The translations under genes and the position numbers were made by a program. A stretch of DNA of 64,000 bases from an uncultured Eisenbergiella sp. (GTDB lineage Bacteria > Bacillota > Clostridia > Lachnospirales > Lachnospiraceae), in assembly GCA_947627215.1 (NCBI GenBank), contig CANQVD010000001.1, forward strand, positions 107,019 to 171,018, written 5' to 3'. This document shows positions 25,094 to 33,361 of this stretch, piece after piece (position 1 is the stretch's first letter; each line of letters begins with the position of its first letter). Below the pieces are notes generated by a model. It saw only the letters and a program-made list of their open reading frames with translations, made no database searches and was not told the DNA's origin.

Positions 25094-27213
25094 TATCTTC
25101 TCCTCCTCCTGACCCAGATCACGATGCCGCATGCCAGAGAGGCCACAGGGATCAGTCCGATGAACAGAATGCCCAGACGGACGGAGGCTCCCACCGACGC
25201 AGCGACATAATAGGTCTCATAAGATTTCACCGGGACGGAAACGCTTTCCGTCTCTCCCGCCATGGCGCTCACCGCGTTGGTGAACAGCGTCAGGTTGTTG
25301 TTCATCGTATACTGGTTGGTGGAATCCAGGAACAGCATATCCGACGAATACAGAATAAGCTGCGCCTTCACATCCTCGGAAACCGTTCTGACAGCCTTAA
25401 CGCCCACGGCGAAAGGACCTTCCTGATCGCCCTCCTCCTTTTCCAGCGTGGATTCCTCATCCAGCCCCACCCTGGCATAAGCGTCCTCCGAAGTGGTCAG
25501 AAGCTGCGTCACCGTCACATCCTCCTGTTCCCGGATCAATATGGGCTGCGTATAGGGCATCAAAATATAATCGTAATCCGAGCCGTACACACCGGACGTG
25601 AGCGTATCGGATTTCACCTCCGGAAGCAGGTACACCGGACTCTGATACATCCTGTCCGCATCCGGCTCCACGATCAGGCCGTCGCCGATGGACAGTCCAA
25701 ACCAGTCGAGGACTCTGGACAGATTCGGCATTTCCTGCGAAAACAGATCCGTAAAATGCGTCTCCATCAGCAGGGAACCGCCCTGCTCCAGATAGGCGAT
25801 GAGCTTGTCGGCATCGTCCTCGCCCAGATCCATGGTGGGCGCAATGACCATCACGCCGCCGGCATCCTCCGGCACGCTCTCCTGGGTCAGCAGCGCCAGA
25901 TCCCCGGTATCGGCATTGGCCTTTTCCAGCCCTTCCGAAAAGCTGCCGGCCAGCGGATATTCGTCGTGGCCCGTGAGCTGATAGATCACCGGCACATTGT
26001 CGCCGGTCACATAGGCGATGGCGCTGGTCAGAAGCCCCTCCGCGTCGTAGCCGGTCACGGTGCTGGTATAGGTATTGTAATCAAAGCTTCTTTCGTAAAT
26101 ATCGCTGTAATCCACCACCTTGAACCGCTTGTCGGATTCCACGATCATGGAGTTTATGGAGATGGAATCGGTATAGTTCAGATAAAAGTCGGGGGATACC
26201 ACCGGATCCTTATAGACCAGCTTCACATGATCGGAAAGCTCCGCATAGCGTTCCAGCGTGGTCTTCAGCGTTTCGTCCAGGCCGCTTTCCGACTGAAGGA
26301 TATAGACGGTCACATCCTCGTCCAGTCCCTGCATCAGATTTTTCGTGGTGGCGGTCAGAGAATAAAGCTTCTCCTGCGTCATGTCCAGCGTGGTATAGCG
26401 GCTGGGCAGGGCCCCCGCGGCCAGGTTCACAAAAACGGCGATGACCAGCACCACAGCGGTCATGCCGGTGCTGTAGGCGCCGAACTGCAGGGTTTTCACC
26501 GAGATCTGATAGCGGCGCTTCTGAATGGACTGGGTGGTCAGGAACAGAAAGACGGCGATGACCGTGAGAAAATACAGCACCGCCTTCAGATCCAGCGTGC
26601 CGCCCAGCAGCGCGTCCAGCCTCGTGGAAAAATCAAAGGCACCCAGGATCCGGGTCAGCAGGTTCCCGGTCCGGGAAATGATGGAACAGATGCCGGACAT
26701 CATGTACCCGACAAACAGCACCGCAAAGCTCACCACCGCCGCGATGACCTGACTCTCCGTCAAAGAAGAGACGAATAGGCTGACGGAAAGGCAGGCCAGG
26801 CCGAACAGGTAATAGACCATGATCGCCGTGTAGCTTTCCCCCATGGGAACGCTGCCGTAGCTTTTCAGGATCAGCGGGAAAAGCGCCATGACCGCTACAG
26901 GTATCGTAAACACCGTCGCCATGGCGAGATACTTTCCCCAGACGATGCCGCCGATGGACACCGGAGAGGTGAGGATCAACTGATCCGTTTTCTGCTTCCG
27001 CTCCTCCGCCAGGATGCGCATGGACAGAATGGGCGTGGTCAGGAGCAGAAGGAACAGAATGCTGGATACCGTATCCGCCACGTTGCCGTCTCCGTTGAGC
27101 AGATTGACGACGAAGAAATACAGCCCGGCCAGACAGACATGCGCCGCAATGAACAGCCAGCCCGTCACCGTGGTGAAGAAGGTCTTTAATTCTCTTTTAT
27201 AGATCGCGATCAT
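25093..27213 (-). CDS. Fused ABC-2 permease and GldG-like protein
   Basis: 706 residues joining two parts usually encoded separately. Residues ~1-245 are an ABC-2 permease with six helices (GldF-like; RILAEERKQKTDQLILTSPVS is typical). Residues ~255-680 are a GldG/IFT52-like extracellular domain starting with another helix and TTLDMTQEKLYSLTATTKNL, ending in a final helix (LGILFIGLIPVASLACGIVIW) and a basic tail. It overlaps the ATPase gene by 4 bp (ATGA) and the DUF4340 gene by 1 bp, so the three form one tightly coupled exporter. In Bacteroidota Gld proteins serve gliding; in Bacillota the function is not known and gliding should not be inferred. Confidence 0.88.
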   Translation of the reverse strand: MIAIYKRELKTFFTTVTGWLFIAAHVCLAGLYFFVVNLLNGDGNVADTVSSILFLLLLTTPILSMRILAEERKQKTDQLILTSPVSIGGIVWGKYLAMATVFTIPVAVMALFPLILKSYGSVPMGESYTAIMVYYLFGLACLSVSLFVSSLTESQVIAAVVSFAVLFVGYMMSGICSIISRTGNLLTRILGAFDFSTRLDALLGGTLDLKAVLYFLTVIAVFLFLTTQSIQKRRYQISVKTLQFGAYSTGMTAVVLVIAVFVNLAAGALPSRYTTLDMTQEKLYSLTATTKNLMQGLDEDVTVYILQSESGLDETLKTTLERYAELSDHVKLVYKDPVVSPDFYLNYTDSISINSMIVESDKRFKVVDYSDIYERSFDYNTYTSTVTGYDAEGLLTSAIAYVTGDNVPVIYQLTGHDEYPLAGSFSEGLEKANADTGDLALLTQESVPEDAGGVMVIAPTMDLGEDDADKLIAYLEQGGSLLMETHFTDLFSQEMPNLSRVLDWFGLSIGDGLIVEPDADRMYQSPVYLLPEVKSDTLTSGVYGSDYDYILMPYTQPILIREQEDVTVTQLLTTSEDAYARVGLDEESTLEKEEGDQEGPFAVGVKAVRTVSEDVKAQLILYSSDMLFLDSTNQYTMNNNLTLFTNAVSAMAGETESVSVPVKSYETYYVAASVGASVRLGILFIGLIPVASLACGIVIWVRRRRR

Positions 27214-28283
27214 TGCGCATCGCCCCCTTTCTCCGCGGCAGCACGCTCCTCCGCCGCATCCGGACCGCTTTCCGCCTCCGGTTTTCCGTGCTTTCTCCGC
27301 GCTTTCTGCAGATGCTTCCGGGTTCCCGCTTTTCCGTCATCCATTTCGCCCGGATTTCCTTCCGTCAACTGCAGGAAGATATCCTCCAGCGACTCCTGAT
27401 TTCTCTGCAGGGATAAGATCGGCATCCTGCGCTCCGCCAGGCCGAAGAACAGATCATCGCGCACATCGCAGCCCGGCTTTTCCCAGACAGATGCCTTCGT
27501 CTCCCCCTCCGGCGCATCGGCGAAGGAGAAATGATCCACGCCTTCCGTCTGTTCCAGGAGCGCCTGCAGCGGCTCCCTTTCGCCCCGCACCGAAAGCTCC
27601 AGGCAGACGGCGCCCTGCATCTTTTCCTGCAGGCCCTGCGGCGTATCGCTGGCCACCAGCTTTCCCTTGGAAATGATCAGGATCTGATCGCAGACCGCGC
27701 TCACCTCCGACAGGATATGGGAGCTTAAGATCACCGTATGCTTTTCCTTCAGCTTCACGATCAGTTCCCGGATTTCGATCATCTGCTTGGGATCCAGCCC
27801 CACCGTGGGCTCGTCCAGAATGATCACCTCCGGATCCCCCAGCATGGCCTGAGCCAGCCCCACCCGCTGTTTATATCCTTTGGAAAGATTGGCGATCAGC
27901 CGCCTCCTCACATCGGTAAGCTGTGCCGTGCGGATCACGTCCTCTATGTTCTCCGCCCTCCCGGCGGCCGGGAGTTTTTTAAGCTGCGCCGCGAATTTCA
28001 GATATTCCTCCACCGTCATCTCCTGATACAGAGGCGGCATTTCCGGCAGATAGCCAATGGTTTTCTTGGCCTCCTCCGGCTCCTTCATAATATCGTGGCC
28101 GTTCACCTTCACCTCGCCCGACGTGGGAGCCAGATAACCGGTGATGATATTCATCGTGGTGGATTTTCCCGCGCCGTTGGGTCCCAGAAAGCCGTAGATC
28201 TGTCCGTCCTGAATGGTCACCGTCAGATCTCTGACCGCGTAATGATCGCCGTATTTCTTGGACAGATGCGATATTTCGATCAT
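27210..28283 (-). CDS. ABC transporter ATPase (GldA/CcmA-like)
   Basis: 357 residues. Walker A GPNGAGKST near residue 40, signature NLSKGYKQRVGLAQAMLG, Walker B VIILDEPTVGLDPKQ and the His switch SSHILSEV. The last ~50 residues are a highly charged Lys/Arg/Glu tail (ARRKHGKPEAESGPDAAEE) that is not part of the ABC fold. It is first in the operon with the fused permease and the DUF4340 protein. The ATG before IEISHLSKKYG follows AGGAAGGAGG; the 18 upstream codons look like leader. Confidence 0.93.
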   Translation of the reverse strand: MIEISHLSKKYGDHYAVRDLTVTIQDGQIYGFLGPNGAGKSTTMNIITGYLAPTSGEVKVNGHDIMKEPEEAKKTIGYLPEMPPLYQEMTVEEYLKFAAQLKKLPAAGRAENIEDVIRTAQLTDVRRRLIANLSKGYKQRVGLAQAMLGDPEVIILDEPTVGLDPKQMIEIRELIVKLKEKHTVILSSHILSEVSAVCDQILIISKGKLVASDTPQGLQEKMQGAVCLELSVRGEREPLQALLEQTEGVDHFSFADAPEGETKASVWEKPGCDVRDDLFFGLAERRMPILSLQRNQESLEDIFLQLTEGNPGEMDDGKAGTRKHLQKARRKHGKPEAESGPDAAEERAAAEKGGDAQ

Positions 28284-28456
28284 GACAGAATCCTCCTTCC
28301 TCATATTCCGTAAATCCCGGATGCGCATTTTAAGCACTGCAGCATCCTATCCCAATATATGTGATATTTGTGTTCAAACGGCGGGAATTTTGTGAGAAAT
28401 TGATGAAAAAAATGTGATGATTCTGTGAAAAAAGGACAAAAGTCCGCCCGTCCCTC

Positions 28457-28486
28457 AAAAAAATGCCCCCGGTCTTCAGCCGGGGG
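28457..28486 (-). terminator. Terminator of the small membrane protein gene
   Basis: CCCCCGG / CCGGGGG stem (28466-28472 and 28480-28486) followed on the minus strand by CATTTTTTT (A-run at 28457-28463). The stem spans the stop codon of the gene ending at 28476. Confidence 0.85.
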
Positions 28487-28745
28487 TATTGCTCGAATCC
28501 TTCTTTTTGATCCTGTCACTGATACTGCGCAGGATCAGACTGATCCCCACGCACACCAGGGAAATCAGCAGCCCTCTCGTCAGGATGGGCCTGAGAAGGC
28601 CGCTGTATTCATAAGGATCATAATAGCCGAGGTCATACAGCTTAAAGGACCAGTAAATCCAGTAAACTGTCGCCGCAAGCGCCGTGACCCAGAGAAGCGC
28701 TCTTACAAGAAACAGGATTCTTACCGATTTGTTCTGCTTTTTCAT
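28476..28745 (-). CDS. Small two-helix membrane protein
   Basis: 89 residues: helices VRILFLVRALLWVTALAATV and LLISLVCVGISLILRSI joined by a Tyr/Asp-rich loop (YDLGYYDPYEYSGLL), with basic ends. No family recognised. No clear ribosome binding site precedes the ATG; a TATAAT lies only 2 bp upstream of it, so the true start or the promoter assignment is uncertain. It lies downstream of the ABC exporter operon's start and upstream-adjacent to ilvC in the same direction. Confidence 0.6.
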   Translation of the reverse strand: MKKQNKSVRILFLVRALLWVTALAATVYWIYWSFKLYDLGYYDPYEYSGLLRPILTRGLLISLVCVGISLILRSISDRIKKKDSSNTPG

Positions 28746-28828
28746 CGATTATACGCGGACAGCCGCCGCGTTTTCAGGCGGGGAGCGCCGCCGCGCAGCT
28801 CCCGGCAGCCCTCCCCGCGCCCGTGGAA

Positions 28829-29896
<1,068 letters not shown>

Positions 29897-30400
29897 TTAC
29901 TCTGCGATATAGACTACCTTATCCACGCCGCGGCACAGCCCCGCCACGCCGGTGCGCGCCAGCTCCAGGATCTCATAGCCGTCCAGGAGCCGCAGGAACG
30001 CGTCGATCTTGCTCTGGGAGCCCGTGAGCTCGATGATCAGGTTCTCCGCGCCCACGTCGATGATATTGGCGCGGAACACGTTGGCCACCGCGATGATGCT
30101 GGGCCGCTCCGCCGCCCCCGCCTTCACCTTGATCAGCGCCAGCTCCCGGTACACGCTCTCCTCCGGCACCAGCTCCCGGATATCCCGCACATCGATCAGC
30201 TTCGCCACCTGCTTTTCGATCTGATCCAGGATCTCGTCGTCGCCGCTGGTCACGATGGTGATGCGGGTGAACCTGGGATCTGCCGTCACGCCCGCCGTGA
30301 TGCTTTCGATATTGTAGCCGCGCCGGGAAAAGAGCCCCGAGATCCGGCTCAGGACGCCGGAGGTGTTGTCCACGATCAACTGAAACGTTTTTTTCTGCAT
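29897..30400 (-). CDS. ilvN: Acetolactate synthase small subunit (second copy)
   Basis: 167 residues with a full ACT domain at the N-terminus (TFQLIVDNTSGVLSRISGLF, SRRGYNIESITAG) and the family C-terminal domain. It activates the catalytic subunit and gives valine feedback. It is not closely similar to the 162-residue copy 200 bp upstream, and it has its own promoter, leading into ilvC. The start was taken at the ATG before QKKTFQLIV, with GGAGAAAG just upstream; the frame from 30502 crosses the promoter. Having two small subunits next to one large subunit is unusual. Confidence 0.93.
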   Translation of the reverse strand: MQKKTFQLIVDNTSGVLSRISGLFSRRGYNIESITAGVTADPRFTRITIVTSGDDEILDQIEKQVAKLIDVRDIRELVPEESVYRELALIKVKAGAAERPSIIAVANVFRANIIDVGAENLIIELTGSQSKIDAFLRLLDGYEILELARTGVAGLCRGVDKVVYIAE

Positions 30401-30455
30401 ATCTTTCTCCATTCCGGGAAACGCTTTCCCACCGTCCCTCATGCGTACGGATACC

Positions 30456-30484
30456 ATTTTAGCAATATTCTCACAGGCTGTCAA
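30456..30484 (-). promoter_or_regulatory. Promoter of ilvN(second copy)-ilvC
   Basis: Perfect -35 TTGACA (30479-30484) and -10 TAAAAT (30456-30461), spacer 17 bp. A GGGAAA-GCG-TTTCCC hairpin (30416-30430) lies in the leader just before the ribosome site, and a GGTTAT...ATAACC repeat (30519-30538) lies upstream of the -35. Confidence 0.75.
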
Positions 30485-30599
30485 CGTATGAGTTTGCTTC
30501 ATGTCGGATATAATTCACGGTTATGGAAGGCTATAACCTTCTTAACTTGTGTTATGGGCAGAATCCGTCCCGCGACCCCCTTTTTGCTCCGGGGCCGGT

Positions 30600-31088
30600 T
30601 CAGTTTTCCTGATCCCGGCACTTCTGCAGCGCCACGGTTCCTGTGCGCGCCACCTCCACAATGCTGATGGACTGCAGCATTTTCAGGAAAAGCCGGGTCC
30701 GTTCCGGCACGTCGCAGAGCTGGATCATCATCTGGGTCTTGGACATATCCACGATCTGCGCCTTCAGGACATCGGAAATCTCCATGATGTCCCGACGGTT
30801 GCCGCGGTTGTACTTCACCTTCACCAGCATCAGCTCCCGGCTGACGGATTCCGCCTCCTCAAAGGTCTTGACCTTGATGACGTCCAGCTTTTTGTTGAGC
30901 TGCTTTTCGATCTGCTCCAAGGTATGCTCGTTGCCGCTGGAAACGATGGTCATGCAGGAAACGGTGGGATCGTCCGTTTCGCCCACCACCAGGCTGTCTA
31001 TGTTGAATGCCCTTCTGGAAAAGAGACCGGCCACCTTGCAGAGCACGCCGGACCGGTTTTCCACCAAAACGGAATAGATTTTTTTCAT
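30600..31088 (-). CDS. ilvN: Acetolactate synthase small subunit (first copy)
   Basis: 162 residues with an N-terminal ACT domain (MKKIYSVLVENRSGVLCKVAG, then SRRAFNIDSLVVGETDDP). It follows the large-subunit gene by 14 bp, the standard ilvB-ilvN layout, so it is the likely cognate regulatory subunit. It shares the ACT core pattern with the second copy, but the two have diverged well (for example SIVEVARTGTVALQ versus EILELARTGVAGLC near the C-terminus). Start follows GGGGAGGAGAACAGG. Confidence 0.95.
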   Translation of the reverse strand: MKKIYSVLVENRSGVLCKVAGLFSRRAFNIDSLVVGETDDPTVSCMTIVSSGNEHTLEQIEKQLNKKLDVIKVKTFEEAESVSRELMLVKVKYNRGNRRDIMEISDVLKAQIVDMSKTQMMIQLCDVPERTRLFLKMLQSISIVEVARTGTVALQKCRDQEN

Positions 31089-31102
31089 CCTGTTCTCCTC
31101 CC

Positions 31103-32722
31103 CTACTTCACCGTGTCCATGGGATCGATGATGCATTCCATCAGCACGGAATCGTCGTCCCGCAAAAATGCGTCGATCGCCGCATCCTCTTCCCCGCGCC
31201 CGGACACCCGAATGAACCGGATTCCGTATGCCTCCGCCAGCTTGGACAGGTCGGGACTGCCGGACAGATCCACAACCGAATATCTGCCGCCATAGGTATT
31301 TTTCTGATATTCCCGCACCATGCCAAGACAGCCGTTGGCGATCACGATAATCTTCACGGAAACGCCGTGCTGGCGCATGGTGGCCAGCTCCATCATGGAC
31401 ATCTGGAAGGAGCCGTCCCCACAGACCGCCACCACCTGACGGTCCGGGCAGCCCAGCTTTGCGCCCATGGCGGCGGGGATAGAATATCCCATGGTGCCCA
31501 TGCCGCCGGAGGTCAGGAATTTGCCGTCCCGCACGATACAGTTGCGGCAGGACCAGATCTGATTCTGCCCCACGTCGGCCACATAAATGGCGTCGCGCTC
31601 CATCCTGTCAGAAAGCTTGCGGATGAATTCGGCCGGATCGATATACGAGGGCCCGCTCCCGCGCGTTTCCTTCATGATCTGGCTGTACTCGTACAGCGTC
31701 TGCAGCCAGAGCCCGTGATCGCACCGGATCTCGATCTGCATCATATCTTCAAAAATATGCTTTGCGTCGCCCACCAGGGGGATGGTGGGGCCCGCGTTTT
31801 TCCCGATCTCCGCGGGGTCCACGTCCATGTGCACCAGCACCTTGTCCCGCGTGATGATCTCCGGCTGGTTCACCGCCCGGTCCGCCACCCGCGCGCCCAC
31901 CATGATCACCATATCTGCGTCGTTCATGGCCCGGTTGGCGCAGGGCGCGCCGTTATTGCCGACCATGCCGAAGTACAGCTCATCCTCGGTCTGCATGGCG
32001 CCGATGCCCATCATGGTGGTGACGACAGGGACCTGATACCGGTGCGCGAACGCGCGCAGCATATCCTGCGCATCGCTTAAGAGCACCCCGCCGCCCGCGC
32101 AGATCACCGGCCTTTTTGCCTTTTCCAACTCCGCCATGACCTTTTTGATCTGCACCGCATGCCCCTTTACGGTGGGTTTATAGGTCCGCAGCATCACGTC
32201 GCCCTCCGGATACCGGAATTTCCCGACGGGCGCATTCTGCACGTCGATGGGCACGTCGATGAGCACCGGCCCTTTCCTGCCGGTATTGGCGATATAAAAC
32301 GCCTCCTTGAATATCCGCGGAATGTCCTCGGCATTCTTCACCAGATAGCTGTATTTGACAAAGGACTCCGCCGCTCCCGTGATGTCCGCCTCCTGAAACA
32401 CATCGCTTCCGATCAGCTCGCTGTTCACCTGTCCGGTGATGCAGACCAGCGGAATGCTGTCCGCGAACGCCGTCGCGATCCCCGTGATCAGATTCGTCGC
32501 TCCGGGGCCGCTGGTCACAGCACAGACGCCCACCTTTCCCGTGACTCTCGCCATGCCGCTGGCGGCATGAGCCGCGTTCTGCTCCGTCCGGATCAGGACC
32601 GTTCGGATGTCCGAATCCAGAATGCTGTCATAGAACGGGCAGATCGCCACGCCCGGATAGCCGAACACCGTTTTCACGCCTTCCAGTTCAAGGCACTTCA
32701 CCATTGCCTGCGCACCATTCAT
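31103..32722 (-). CDS. ilvB: Acetolactate synthase large subunit
   Basis: 539 residues, TPP-dependent. N-terminal glutamate motif in TVLIRTEQNAAHAASGMAR, FAD-binding middle domain, and the TPP-binding GDG...N motif as AVCGDGSFQMSMMELATMR with VIANGCLGMV. It makes acetolactate and acetohydroxybutyrate in the first shared step of branched-chain amino acid synthesis. It precedes its small subunit by 14 bp. GAGAGGAAAGAC precedes the ATG. No T-box or other leader element was seen in the 70 bp upstream. Confidence 0.94.
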   Translation of the reverse strand: MNGAQAMVKCLELEGVKTVFGYPGVAICPFYDSILDSDIRTVLIRTEQNAAHAASGMARVTGKVGVCAVTSGPGATNLITGIATAFADSIPLVCITGQVNSELIGSDVFQEADITGAAESFVKYSYLVKNAEDIPRIFKEAFYIANTGRKGPVLIDVPIDVQNAPVGKFRYPEGDVMLRTYKPTVKGHAVQIKKVMAELEKAKRPVICAGGGVLLSDAQDMLRAFAHRYQVPVVTTMMGIGAMQTEDELYFGMVGNNGAPCANRAMNDADMVIMVGARVADRAVNQPEIITRDKVLVHMDVDPAEIGKNAGPTIPLVGDAKHIFEDMMQIEIRCDHGLWLQTLYEYSQIMKETRGSGPSYIDPAEFIRKLSDRMERDAIYVADVGQNQIWSCRNCIVRDGKFLTSGGMGTMGYSIPAAMGAKLGCPDRQVVAVCGDGSFQMSMMELATMRQHGVSVKIIVIANGCLGMVREYQKNTYGGRYSVVDLSGSPDLSKLAEAYGIRFIRVSGRGEEDAAIDAFLRDDDSVLMECIIDPMDTVK

Positions 32723-32791
32723 GTCTTTCCTCTCAATCCGCCGCCGTGCGGCAAGTGAAATCCTCCAAAAACGCCGCTTTCCCCGCGTCCG

Positions 32792-33256
32792 TCACCGGAA
32801 GCGGCCGAAAAACTCCGCCAGCGGCTCCACCACAGCTCCGAGATCCCTGATGGCCTGATTCAGGGATTCGATATCCATGCTTTCCAGCGTCTCCATCACC
32901 TGGGAAAGCGCCTCCTCCGTCTGTGCCATCAGGCCGTCCTCGTCAAATATGCTCTGAATATCGAGCAGCGCCTTATCCGCCTCCGTCAGCGTCTGCGTGA
33001 CCTGCGAGAGCGCCTGGTCCGCGTTCTCCAGCGTTCCGGACACCTGCCCGATCAGGCCGGACGCCTGATGCATGGTCCGAAGAAGCGGCGGGACGACGCA
33101 CAGCAGCGCGGCGAGGATCACCCCGGCCAGCGCGCAGCCCGCAGCCGCCAGAATGCGCGTAAACCGCAACTGCTTCTGCAGCTTTTCGTTCTGCGCCGTG
33201 CTTTCCTCCACCAGCTTTTCCAGAAGCTGTACCAGTTCCTGCGATTCCTGATTCAT
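32792..33256 (-). CDS. Membrane-anchored coiled-coil protein
   Basis: 154 residues: a short helical N-terminus (LVQLLEKLVEESTAQNEKLQ), one membrane helix near residues 33-58 (AAAGCALAGVILAALLCVVP), then ~95 residues of heptad-like helix (SGLIGQVSGTLENADQALSQ and repeats of TLT/DKAL). The pattern recalls MCP-like or tether proteins but I recognise no family. It lies between metH and ilvB in the same direction. Function unknown. Confidence 0.7.
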   Translation of the reverse strand: MNQESQELVQLLEKLVEESTAQNEKLQKQLRFTRILAAAGCALAGVILAALLCVVPPLLRTMHQASGLIGQVSGTLENADQALSQVTQTLTEADKALLDIQSIFDEDGLMAQTEEALSQVMETLESMDIESLNQAIRDLGAVVEPLAEFFGRFR

Positions 33257-33361
33257 TTTCCCCTCATTTCCGCGCTTAGCGCGCATATCCGTTCCGTATA
33301 TTCCGGCCGCACCGCGGCCGCCCTCCCGGCGGCACGGTCATGCTTTTTCAGCCGCAGCGCG

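Noticed and set aside
28320..28440. Repeated TCACA/TGTGA half sites upstream of the ABC ATPase gene
   Set aside because: Four scattered half sites in AT-rich sequence without a properly spaced palindrome; likely chance.
28773..28820. GC hairpin after ilvN/ilvC region near 28.8 kb as ilvC terminator
   Set aside because: Arms pair (GCGGGGAG / CTCCCCGC) but the loop is 25 bases and no T-run follows.
30401..30599. T-box or attenuator before the second ilvN-ilvC
   Set aside because: No T-box core motif or specifier stem, and the transcript leader from the promoter is only about 50 nt.
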